The notes under the pieces: generated by a model | What the model saw: the letters and a program-made list of their open reading frames with translations, nothing else | Database searches by the model: none | Told to the model about the DNA's origin: nothing | Made by a program: the position numbers and the translations under genes | Source: Theropithecus gelada | Lineage: Eukaryota > Chordata > Mammalia > Primates > Cercopithecidae | Direction: 5' to 3' | Length of the DNA: 64,000 bases | Assembly: GCF_003255815.1 (NCBI RefSeq) | Contig: NC_037689.1 | Coordinates: 148,833,907-148,897,906, forward strand | Shown: in pieces, positions 55,381-64,000 of the stretch | Layout of the letters: each line of letters opens with the position of its first letter | Numbering within the stretch: the stretch's first letter is position 1

Positions 55381-56090
55381 GGTGATGTTGGAGAGGGAGT
55401 GCTGCTTCATAAAGTGCTATAGCCGGGCAGCCAGCCCCTCTCCGATCATTCTTTCCCTTGGGCCACAAATGCCCTCTGAGCACCTGTAATGCAGGCACTA
55501 AAGGAACCAGGAACATACATGAAACCAATTCTTTGAGTGCAATAAAGGAGTGATCTGAAGGGAGGTTGGGGCTGGGAGAGACACACTTCCCAAGAACTCT
55601 GATATTAAAGCACACTGAGATGATTGTTGAAGAAGGGGGACAACTAGGGTCCATGGGAACGATGAGTTAGGACTTGGACACTAAAAATTACTCCATGCAA
55701 GAAGTGGCATTTTAGCTGAACTGTTAAGTATGAACAGGAGTTTGAAAAACATCGATGGGATGTGCATTCCAAATGATGGGAAAATCGAGGCACCTGAAGG
55801 CTGTTGGAATTGTAAATTTGGGGTAGTGCATCCCCAGAAGAGATGGTCCCCTCAGAGGATATAGACTAGGCTTGTGGGCCATGCTTGTTGGCCAAAGAAG
55901 GTGTTCCCAGGGTCTGCCTCAAGTTGCAGACCTGTGGCACCTGTTCAGCATTTCCCAGCACCCTCCCTACAGGGAAGATGTTTTTCCTTGAACTTCCATG
56001 TCACACCTGATCCAGGTATAGGCTGCTGGGCATCTCACTGTTACTCTTGCTTATGTTATGTCACTGGAACCCAACTGGGTCCTCTATTGT
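55381..56090. other. Unique non-coding sequence, weak L2
   Basis: No gene. 55470-55560 ('ctctgagcacctgtaatgca') is faintly L2-like in antisense. Confidence 0.4.
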
Positions 56091-56207
56091 CTTTTCCCTC
56101 CCTCTCTCCTTCCTTCCCTCCCTCCCTCCCTTCCTTCTTCCTTCCCTCCCTCCCTTCCTCCTTCCTTCCTTCTTCTCTATTTCTCTCTCTCTCTCTCTTC
56201 TCCCCCC
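56091..56207. repeat. Polypyrimidine (CCTT/CCCT/CT)n tract
   Basis: 'cctccctccctcccttcc' type units, then a (CT)n run. Confidence 0.95.
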
Positions 56208-57184
56208 GCCACGGTCTCATTTCTAGCTCATGTCTATATTGATTTCTTACCTCCAGCCACTCCTGGGTCTAATTTGGGCCCTGCTGCCTTGCCTGGTTAG
56301 TGGCTGGTTTCTCACCCCACTGTTATGGCCTCACTCGGCACACTGTCAAGCAGGCAGGCATGCAGCAGCAAGCCTCTGGTATGTTCCTACTATGTGCCAG
56401 GCTTTGGGCCAGGGAAGGCACCCCTCTCCTCACCCCCTGCAGCTGGTGCTTCACCATCTGGGAAATGAAAGGGCTGGATTCTGTGATCTTGAAAGTTCCA
56501 GCTGCAACCTTCTAGGGGAGTAACTGAATGCCCTCCTTTTGAAGCTCCGAGTTCTGTAGGAAAATGATTACCATAAAAATGTTTCCAGGTTGGTGCACTG
56601 GCTTCTGTCAGGGCCTCACTGTTTGACAACTGCTGTGCAGACTTAAGTGATATTTACACACAAAAATGTTTTACCGTGGGACACCATCATTACCCTGGTG
56701 TCAGGGGCCAAGGATAACACCCCATCACAGGCCTTCCCTGTTATATGAAGAAAGATTCATTCATTCATTCATTCAGCTAAGCCCAACTGTGTACACAAGT
56801 CTGTACTAGGTGCTATAAAAAAATATGCCTGATCTCACCACAGGCTCAGAGAACACAAAATCATCCACTTTGTGGAGGAAGGGACTAGTCATCTAGAGTA
56901 ATCCATCCCCTCCTCCACCCTAGGGCAAGAACCTCTCTGCTCCACCTACTGCCCACAAAGGGGACAGAAGTCATTAAACCACAGCTCGAAAAGTCTCATA
57001 GTTAGAGTCCCTCTAGTCCCACCCTCATCTAGTTCTGACACTTGAGGAGGTCACATAGGAGCCCAGAGACATATTTGCTCTCAGATCTTTTTACCTCCAG
57101 TCCAGTTATTTTTCTCCTATGGCCAACCTGCTTCTTTCATCAGGTCTTTGCAGTTGATCAGGTGACTATTGCACCCATTAGGTC
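56208..57184. other. Unique stretch with L2/MIR3 scraps
   Basis: 56385-56515 ('cctactatgtgccaggcttt', 'ccatctgggaaatgaaaggg') looks like a MIR3-type fragment. 56756-56850 ('cattcattcattcattcagc', 'tctgtactaggtgctataaa') is an antisense L2 3' end. No gene recognised. Confidence 0.5.
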
Positions 57185-57345
57185 ATCAGATCCTCATAAT
57201 AAACCATTTCCAGATAAGATAAACAAATGTTCAGAAAGAGATAGTGTCTTGTCCATGATCCCACAGCTAGAAAATGGTGGGGGAACCCAGACTCAAGTAC
57301 AGGCCTTCAACTCCAAGTCTAGTTCGCTCCACTGCAACCTAGCTG
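57185..57345 (-). mobile_element. MIR SINE fragment, minus strand
   Basis: 'gatcctcataataaaccatt', 'tgttcagaaagagatagtgt', 'catgatcccacagctagaaa' and 'cccagactcaagtacaggcc' follow the antisense MIR. Confidence 0.8.
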
Positions 57346-57438
57346 CTTTCCCACTGGATCCTGTGTGTCTTCCTTGTGGACACATAGGTAAGATGAACCA
57401 AGGATCAACGTGAGGACACACATTTGACTCTAAAAAGT

Positions 57439-57453
57439 CCACCAGGGGGAGGT
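57439..57453 (+). promoter_or_regulatory. CTCF-like motif
   Basis: 'ccaccagggggaggt' fits CCASYAGRKGGCRSY at 14 of 15 positions. The one mismatch is in the GGC core, which weakens it. It lies in non-repeat sequence. Confidence 0.3.
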
Positions 57454-58929
57454 CAGAGAAGACTTGGCAGTGCTTGCATAGATATTTGGGGGGCTTGTTG
57501 ACAGTCAGGTCAAGGCAGTGTGATATGGTCACCGACAAGTCTCAGGCAAGGTTAACAGAGGTGAGCATCCTGAATGGGGAAAGAGGACACTTTATGCTGA
57601 CCTCTGCCACTGATGGACTACTCATGGAGGCAAGACATGCTAGTAGACTATCTTGGAAAACACAGAGTTCCTTGTTCCTGGAGGGCAAGGGGTATATAGA
57701 GTCTGGATTACCAGTTGGCAGTCTGCAATTCTAGAAAGGATTTTTGTGTGTGTGGTGTCGTGTGCTTCCACGGCCCCATGTATTCCCAGAGGCAGCACCT
57801 GCTCTAACTTGTCTTGTAGCTCTCAGGGCCTTTTTGAGAGGTGAGGTAGGGAACTCTGGCTGTCTAGGCCCAGCCCTGAGACATATGGAAAGCCTGGTTC
57901 CAGTGTCATATGTCCAAATGGAACATGAGGCACCAAAGTGGAGGTGACACTCCCAAGGTAATGTGCATTTTAAGTGCACTAGATCAGATATGTACCCAAA
58001 GAATCTAATGGGGAATTACATTTGGAACACATTTTGTAAATTCTCCTTCTTCTGGCTTCAATACATTCCTTAACCCTTCCTTAACAACTAGGTTATTAGA
58101 GTTCTTATAACAGCAGAGTTTAGTGGGCAGAGGAGCAGGAACAGGGTGGGTGAGGGTTGGAGGTGAGGGATGGGAGCCAGAAAAGTGGCTCTAGTAAGAT
58201 TCTCACTGCAACTCAATGTCACAACTTTAACTGAGAGTATGTGTTCAAAACCCTGTGCTGTGGGCAGCACAGAGATAAAAAAGCCGCCAGCCATGACCTC
58301 CTCTCCCCAACTAGTGTACAGTCTAGTGGGAGAGACTAGAAGTCCCAACTAGTTGTAATAGGAGTTAGAAGAGATCAAGTTCTAACTTGTAGGCCCAAGT
58401 GCCATAGATGCTGAAAAAGGAGATGGCACTTGGGAGGTGGCAGAAATTGGGGCAGCAGCAGCAGCACTTCAGAGGCAGACACAGCACAAGTCCACTGAGG
58501 ACCAGCATGTTTTGGTTTTCCTACAAAGTCATCCAAGGTGTGTGTGTGGTGAAGAGACAGTATGGAGAGTGCAGGGACGGGAGGAACTGTGTATGGGAGA
58601 GCACCCTGGAGAGGTGGGTATGGTGGGGCCACATTTTGGGTAGGACAGACACACACAGATACACACACACTCACACACTTCTTGGCTTTTAGCACATCTA
58701 TGTTGTAAAGGCAAATACAAATTAAGATACTTAATTCTTTCTGTTGAAAAATAAGAGAAGTGACTCCTCCTGTTCCATTTTATTAAAAAATTTCTTTTTC
58801 TGTTGTTTTCAAATGTATATAAATCTTCTCAGTGATTACATAACCTTCTTGCCACTATCATAAGTCAAGAATGTTTCCTCAGGGACCTGGGAGCCATCTT
58901 TTCGTAATGTGATTATCAAGGAAGATAAT
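57454..58929. other. Mostly unique stretch
   Basis: No gene recognised. 58245-58345 ('aaaccctgtgctgtgggcag', 'gtgtacagtctagtgggaga') is an antisense L2 3' end. A CA-rich run lies at 58648-58679. Confidence 0.45.
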
Positions 58930-60334
58930 GTCTGATCTCCCAGTTTCCTGGAAGAAGATGGGCCTAACCTCCACTGTCATCTGACTTCAAAGCTTCAAAA
59001 GATAGGCTGACTCTCTTATTAGAGGTAATGCAGCTGGTGTCTTTAAGTTGAAGCCAATGCTTATTTACCATTCCAAACATCCCGGGGCCTTTAAAAACTA
59101 TGCTAAATCTACTCTGCCTGTGCTCTATAAATGGAAGGACAGAGCTTGGATGACAGCACATCTGTTTACAGTATGGTTTACTGACTATTTTAAGCCCACT
59201 GTTGAGACTTTCTGCTCAGAAACCAGAGAGATTCCTTTCAAAATATTACTGCTCATTAACAATGCATCTAGTCACCCAAGAGCTCTGATGGAAATGTACA
59301 AGGATATTAATGTTGTTTTCATGCCTGTCAACACATCCATTCTGCTGCCTATGGATCAAGGAGTAATTCTGACTTTCTAGTATATTATCTAAGAAATACA
59401 TTTCGTGAGGCTACAGCTGCCATAGATACTGATTCCTATGATGGATCTGGGTAAAGTAAATTGAAAACCCTCTGAAAAGGACTCATCATTCTAGATGTTG
59501 TTGAGAACATATATGATTCATAAGAGGTCAAAACATCAACAATAATAGGAGAGTAAAAGAAGTTGATTCCAACCCTTGTGGATGACTCTGAAGGGTTCAA
59601 GACTTCAGTGGGGGAAGTCGCTGCAGATGTGGAGGATATAGCAAGAGAACTGGAATTAAAAGTGGAGCCTGAAGATGTGACTGAATTGCTGCAATCTCAT
59701 GATCAAACTTAAACAGATGAGGCGTTGCTTCTTATGGATGAGCAAAGGAAGGGGTTTCTTGAAATGGAATCCACTCTTGGTGAAGATGTTGTGAATATTG
59801 TTAAAATAACAGCAAAGTCCCTAGAATATTTTATAAACAATTGATAAAGTGGCAACAGTGTTTGAGAGGACTGACTCCAGTTTTGAAAGAAGTTCTGTGG
59901 ATAAAATGCTATCAAACAACATTGCAAACTACAGAAAAATCTTTCATGAAATGAAGAGTCAATCGATGCAGCAAACTTCATAGTTATCTTATTTTAAGAA
60001 ATTACCACAGCCACTCCAATCTTCAGCAAGTACCACCCTGATCAGTCAGCAGCCATCCACATGGAGGCAAAACCCTACACCAGCAAAAAAATTACCACTA
60101 CCTGAAGCCTCAGATGATCATTAGCATTTTCTAGCAATAAAATATTTTTAAATTAAGGTATGTACGTTGCTTGTAGACATAATGTTACTGTACACCTAAC
60201 AGACTATACTATAGTATAAATGTAACTTTCATATGAACTGAGAAACCAAAAAAATTATGTGACTTGTTTTATTGCAATATTCGCTTTATTGTGCCGGTCT
60301 GCAACCAAACTGCAATATCTCTGAGGCATGCCTA
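58930..60334 (+). mobile_element. Tigger1-type DNA transposon, 5'-truncated
   Basis: The right end is intact: 'gttttattgcaatattcgc', 'tttattgtgccggtctgc' and 'gcaatatctctgaggcatgc' correspond to the Tigger1 terminal inverted repeat. Transposase-derived text covers most of the element. The left inverted repeat and the DNA-binding part of the gene are missing, so only the right 1.4 kb of a roughly 2.4-kb element remains. Confidence 0.93.
58975..60125 (+). pseudogene. Tigger1 transposase relic (pogo-like DDE domain)
   Basis: The clear open part, 59048-59380, encodes 110 residues of the catalytic domain. They include 'LLLINNASSHPRALMEMY' (where active relatives have an aspartate in the 'ID/DNA' position, so the catalytic residue appears changed to asparagine) and 'NVVFMPVNTSILLPMDQG'. 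After the stop at 59378-59380, sequence continues in other frames to the C-terminal region: 'EDVTELLQSHD' near 59671 and 'YFKKLPQP' near 59989. It is broken by many stops and frameshifts. The family moves DNA by cut-and-paste at TA sites; this copy is long dead. Confidence 0.92.
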
Positions 60335-61136
60335 GTGTGAGGTTTCTTTCTGTTCTTGTAGTACTTTTAGTTGGTTGCCTGTGATTCATATCACATTCTG
60401 ATTTAAAGTTTATTCATGAAAATTGTTTTCTTTCTCTTCTACCTTTACGGAGAGGTTATCTGGGCTGGGAGAAGATTTTGTTTTTATTTCCCCCAAGATG
60501 TAGACAAACTCACATGCATGCACACACACACACAGTCACACATACCCTCACACACACAGTGAAGCACACTCACATACTCAAATGCACACACACTCATATA
60601 CACAGCCCCACAAGCTAGCACACACACTCCCTTCACTCTGCCCCTCTTGGAAGGCGATTTCTTCTTCCCAGGACAGGAGCTAGAGGTGCAGCCTGGGACC
60701 ACTAAGCCAAGAAGCCAAGGACCAGGCATGCCCAGGCCTGGAGCACTTTATTCATCATTTACATCTTTTTATTATACATGCTCGAATCACCAGCTCCTCC
60801 TTGCCTTGCTTCTCCTGGGTTTCATTTGCCTCTTGCAGCAGTTTTTTTCCTCTCTCGAGTGTTTCTAACTTTTTCCACCCAATTATAGAAAAAGTAAGAA
60901 CCAAGAACAGCGAAAACAACCAAAACAAAATCTATAGCTATTTCGCATTGAAATTCTGCAAGAATTTTGGGTTTTCCCTTGGGTTTCTCTCATCCACTCA
61001 CGCATTCACCAATTATGTATTTATTTACTCAACGAGCGCAACTCAGGCCAGGGGTGCCAGCCTCCACGGGATGAGGAACTAGACACTCTGATTTTACCCA
61101 GGCACCTGCTAGGTGCAGGGCGCTCAGTCTGCAGCC
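60335..61136. other. Unique non-coding sequence
   Basis: No gene recognised. It holds a CA-rich repeat (60505-60625) and a perfect short hyphenated palindrome 'gcacct-gct-aggtgc' at 61102-61116. Confidence 0.5.
60505..60625. repeat. CA-rich imperfect repeat
   Basis: 'cacaca' blocks with 't', 'g' and 'ct' interruptions over 120 bases. Confidence 0.9.
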
Positions 61137-61440
61137 AGCTCTAGGTCCCGCCCCTTCGCGTTGGGCTGCGGGTGGGCGAGGCTGCTCCGCCTGCCCAGAC
61201 CCGCCCACGGTCGGCAGGAAAGACATGCTTCTCCGGACCAATCAGAGTGGCCCGAGCTGGGAGCAGGCCTTGCCCCGCCCTCCCCTGCCCCGCCCACTCG
61301 GCGCTGGGAAAAACCTCGTGGAAACCCAACTCCGAGGTCTCTGGCTGCGGAGCCCCGTGCTCCACCGTGAACAGTGTTTCCAGAACCCTAGGGCTCTGTC
61401 TTGGTGAGCCCAGGCCTAGCTCTCTCCGCGCCGACACTTG
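61137..61440. promoter_or_regulatory. Short CpG-island-like promoter candidate
   Basis: About 20 CpG fall within about 225 bases (61147-61370), with three more at 61428-61434. GC-box cores occur at 61147 ('cccgccccttcgcg'), 61273 ('ccccgccctcccc') and 61288 ('ccccgcccactcgg'). A canonical CCAAT box, 'ggaccaatcagagtgg', lies at 61235-61250. No TATA box is seen. A splice-donor-like 'cttggtgagcc' follows at 61400-61410 on the plus strand. It is not part of any repeat I recognise. A CpG-island promoter for a nearby gene or lncRNA, in either direction, would look like this; I see no coding exon attached. Confidence 0.55.
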
Positions 61441-62067
61441 CTCTTTTATTCAGCCCACTGGTTGCAAGCGCCTCCTCAGAGCCTGGGCCTTTCGAGGAAA
61501 AGGGGCATGGCCTTGTCACATCTGTCCTCAGGGTGCCCTTGTCCAGTTGCTCTTCTGGTAGGGTAGCCTCTGGGTGCAGGCCAATCAGGAAAGCACTTGA
61601 TCCAGGATCCTTCACCTGGGGGTTGGTAACTGGAGCGCTGCCGCCCCTCACAGGCAGAAGATCCTCTGGTTGTAGCAAACCACTGGTGTGCCAGGGGACA
61701 TGGGATCCTAGGCTGAGCTGGCACCACGCTGGTCAGGCGGTGGGGCCCATTTCCTGACCCCCAGTGCCTATTTCTGTTTGCCGGAAGGCCCATGGGCTCC
61801 ACTAGCGCCCCAAAGGTGGGTCAAGTTAGTGAGAACAGTCCTGAGGCATGAACCCTGAGCATTCCCTGACTCCACTGGCAAGTCCCTTCACCAGCTCAGA
61901 GATTCCAGCTTAGCTATCTGGCAGACAGAGCTGGAAGAGGTAGCCTGACGTAAATTTTAGGGCATTCAAGAATCAGGAGGCAAAGAGCATTGTGAGGCCC
62001 TCACTAGACTGAAATTTCCCTTAGTTTCAGTATTTCTAGTATTTCAGTATTTCATTTCATTCTGGAA
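61441..62067. other. Unique sequence downstream of the CpG-rich block
   Basis: No gene recognised. A second CCAAT core, 'gccaatcagg', lies at 61580. Overlapping frames on both strands (96-129 codons) reflect GC content and show no domain. Confidence 0.45.
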
Positions 62068-62154
62068 ATGAAATGGAGATGGTATAAATTGTAGGGATTG
62101 TGAACACGCTATTTAAAATGAAGCACAAGACACATGCTTTAGGGCAGCAGTGGT
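62068..62154 (+). repeat. Local direct duplication, copy 1
   Basis: An 87-base block containing 'gatggtataaattgtaggga' and 'gcacaagacacatgctttag' recurs at 62941-63027 with eight differences and no indel (about 91% identity). Weaker similarity extends upstream of both copies. Confidence 0.93.
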
Positions 62155-62940
62155 GACCAGAGGTTGATGTGAGGTAAGGAAGACCCTTGAGTAAAACCCA
62201 ATTCATCGCCTGGGGTGAAGGGCGGCGCTGACAATGAAGGTTTTAACTATAATAACCCCTTAGATATTTTTTTTTTTCTATAAGTGGAACTATGCTTTTT
62301 CACCAGGGGACATATTTTACCAATTTTTTTTAAAAGACATCACAGCCTACATTACAAAGAAGCCAGAGTTTCTCTCTTTCTCTCTCTTTTAATATGAGTT
62401 TTGTTGATTGTACAGTGGAGCTTATTTCTATTTTCCTTATGTCTTAGTTTTAAAAACACAGTGCTGTTCAGGTATAGGCCTTGGCAAGTATCAGTTGGTG
62501 TTTCAATATGGTTGTTCCATCCAATCCCACAGCCAGCCACCCAAAAGGAAACTTCAAGAAACTTAAGTTTTTTCAGGTAAGTAAAGCAATTTGGGGTTGC
62601 AAAAACATGTCTTTGGGTGTATACTTTTCACGTCACTGGGTTAATACAGAATTTTTAACAATATGGTGGAGAAAACGTGCCTTACAAGTAGTACAGACGT
62701 TTACAACAAGATGGTGGAGAAAACGCTAGACAGAATTAGGAACTATACATTCTCTAATTCTATCACTGACCTAGGGAATTTGGGGCAAATCACTTCCCAT
62801 TGTAGCTGTCAGTTTTCTCAAGTAAAATTAAAGTGCCAAACTGGGGCTCTTTCAGTTTGAGAATCAGTTTCTGACTTTAAGGGGCTTTGGGAAGTCTTCA
62901 CCAGACTCTGAATTTTTCCCTGGCTTCAGTTTTTCCACTT
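62155..62940. other. Sequence between duplicated blocks
   Basis: No gene recognised. It contains a 33-base unit ending 'atggtggagaaaacg' present twice (62646-62677 and 62693-62725). 62755-62830 has a faint MIR3-like character. Confidence 0.5.
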
Positions 62941-63027
62941 ATGAAGTGGGGATGGTATAAATTGTAGGGATTGTGAATATGCTCAGTAAAATGAAGCACA
63001 AGACACATGCTTTAGGGCAACAGTGGT
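62941..63027 (+). repeat. Local direct duplication, copy 2
   Basis: Second copy of the 87-base block at 62068, 873 bases downstream. Confidence 0.93.
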
Positions 63028-63302
63028 AGGAAACCGCTACTATGGTTTTTCTGTAGTGGCCACACCCCCTAACACACCATTTCATTCCCATGGCAACGGC
63101 TCTGTATGGGCTCCACTTGCCTCTAATTCTTTTGTAGCACTGCAGGTAGGAGGTTTTAGGGCTCTGTTGAGAGGGCTGACTGCTGGCTAGATTCTTTCCT
63201 TCTCGTACAGATTCTGAGTTTATTTTTAAAGTTCTCTGTCTACCTCCGTGAGCTCACAGTAAATATTGGTAGAGTGTGTAAGTCAGCATAAAAAAGAGAT
63301 AT
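63028..63302. other. Unique non-coding sequence
   Basis: No gene or repeat recognised. Confidence 0.45.
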
Positions 63303-63610
63303 GGCTGGGCACGGTGGCTCACGCCTGTAATCCCAGCACTTTGGGAGGCTGAGGCGGGTGGATCATGAGGTCAGGAGGTCGAGACCATCCTGGCTAACAC
63401 GGTGAAACCCCATCTCTATTTAAAAAATACAAAAAATTAGTCAGGCGTGGTGGTGGGCGCCTGTAGTCCCAGTTACTTGGGAGGCTGAGGCAGGAGAATG
63501 GCATGAACCCGGGAGGCGGAACTTCCAGTGAGCCGAGATCGTGCCACTGCACTCCGGCCTGGGTGACAGAGTGAGACTCTGTCTCAAAAAATATAAATAA
63601 ATAAAAAAAT
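63303..63610 (+). mobile_element. Alu SINE (AluS/Y type)
   Basis: Full-length plus-strand Alu ('ggctgggcacggtggctcac', 'ggcgggtggatcatgaggtc', 'ggagaatggcatgaaccc') with an (AAAT)-rich tail. Target duplication 'aagagatat' (63294-63302 and 63611-63619). It has the standard 'ctcacgcctg', unlike the monkey-type AluYs. Confidence 0.97.
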
Positions 63611-63769
63611 AAGAGATATCAGAGCTTTTGTTTATATTTAAAAACACTACTATGTAAATTAGATTAGATGAGCAGTTTGTCCCACAGCAAATCTCATTTA
63701 TGAATGGTTCCTGTTTGAGTTATCACACAAGTGCAACTTAGGCTGTTAATGTGGGAGTGTAAAAGTGCC

Positions 63770-63886
63770 AGCCTGAGAGTCAGGAGTCAAGCTACGTCCC
63801 ACTAGAAAAATGTGTGACTTCCCACAAGTCCTGTCCCCTCTCTGGGTTGCAGTTTTCTCATCTGTACAAGGAAATGTTTAGACTAC
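63770..63886 (+). mobile_element. MIR-family SINE fragment
   Basis: 'cctgagagtcaggagtcaag', 'atgtgtgacttcccacaagt' and 'gttgcagttttctcatctgt' follow MIR/MIR3 order. It stops exactly where an LTR begins. Confidence 0.7.
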
Positions 63887-64000
63887 TGTTACGGGTTGAA
63901 TTGCCGGTCCCGTCACCCACACCATCCCCAAATTCATATGCTGAAATCCTAGCCCCCCCAGTACCCCAGAGTGTGACTTTATTTGGAAACAGCGTCGCTG
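63887..64000 (+). mobile_element. MLT1-type LTR, cut by window end
   Basis: It begins 'tgttacgggttgaattg' and continues 'aattcatatgctgaaatcct' and 'gtgactttatttggaaac', the 5' start of an MLT1 LTR. The rest lies beyond the window. Confidence 0.9.

Noticed and set aside
61172..61757. Frames of 96-129 codons on both strands at the CpG-rich block
   Set aside because: Open because GC-rich DNA has few stop codons. Both strands are equally open, with no domain or conserved-codon evidence.

Overview
This window is primate nuclear DNA, most likely from an Old World monkey (macaque, baboon or guenon group). The evidence is Alu dimers, L1 of primate L1PA type, MaLR LTRs (MST, MLT1), MIR and L2 fossils and a Tigger1 DNA transposon. 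At least three of the youngest Alus (31927, 33887, 41046) carry a base pattern that I associate with the cercopithecid AluY lineage rather than with human AluY: 'ctcaagcctg', 'gccgagacgggcgg', 'ggcgtaaacccggg' and a 'cggcc'/'ccggatc' change. The species call rests on recalled subfamily patterns and was not searched.

I find no protein-coding gene or exon and no RNA gene. Every open frame above about 120 codons that shows a recognisable protein is a relic of LINE-1 ORF2. The shorter frames are shadows across Alu, microsatellite or unique non-coding sequence. The window reads as intergenic or deep intronic sequence.

Layout. 1-14.8 kb is mostly unique, with an old L1 3' end, a palindromic DNA-transposon relic, an MLT1 LTR, one Alu, several MIRs and a MER5-like piece. 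14.8-28.6 kb holds old L1M fragments, L2/MIR fossils, a 5'-truncated L1PA/PB 3' end with target-site duplications (22175-22750), a 128-bp local duplication (20992 and 21489) and a CpG-enriched patch with a CTCF-like motif (about 26 kb). 28.6-36.4 kb holds an antisense L1MA-type element, a young AluY with a 41-A tail, and an L1PA whose 5' part is inverted (twin-priming architecture), split by a monkey-type AluY and lacking its 3' end. 36.4-45 kb holds an Alu right arm with a 195-bp compound GAAA/GGAA/GGCA microsatellite, and more old L1M broken by an AluY, an MST solo LTR, an MLT1 and an AluJ. 45-53.3 kb is a strongly nested block: an old L1M contains a 3.3-kb L1PA, an MLT1 that itself contains an Alu, and another Alu, followed by an MLT1A solo LTR. 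53.3-64 kb is quieter: L2/MIR fossils, pyrimidine tracts, a Tigger1 transposase relic (58930-60334) and a short CpG-rich stretch with GC boxes and a CCAAT box (61137-61440), the best candidate regulatory element of the window. It ends with an Alu and the start of an MLT1 cut by the window edge.

Nothing here looks like a new multi-gene system. The interest lies in transposon stratigraphy, the inverted L1, three local segmental duplications, and two or three CpG/CTCF-type regulatory candidates. Edges of ancient repeats are approximate (tens of bases); edges confirmed by target-site duplications are near exact.
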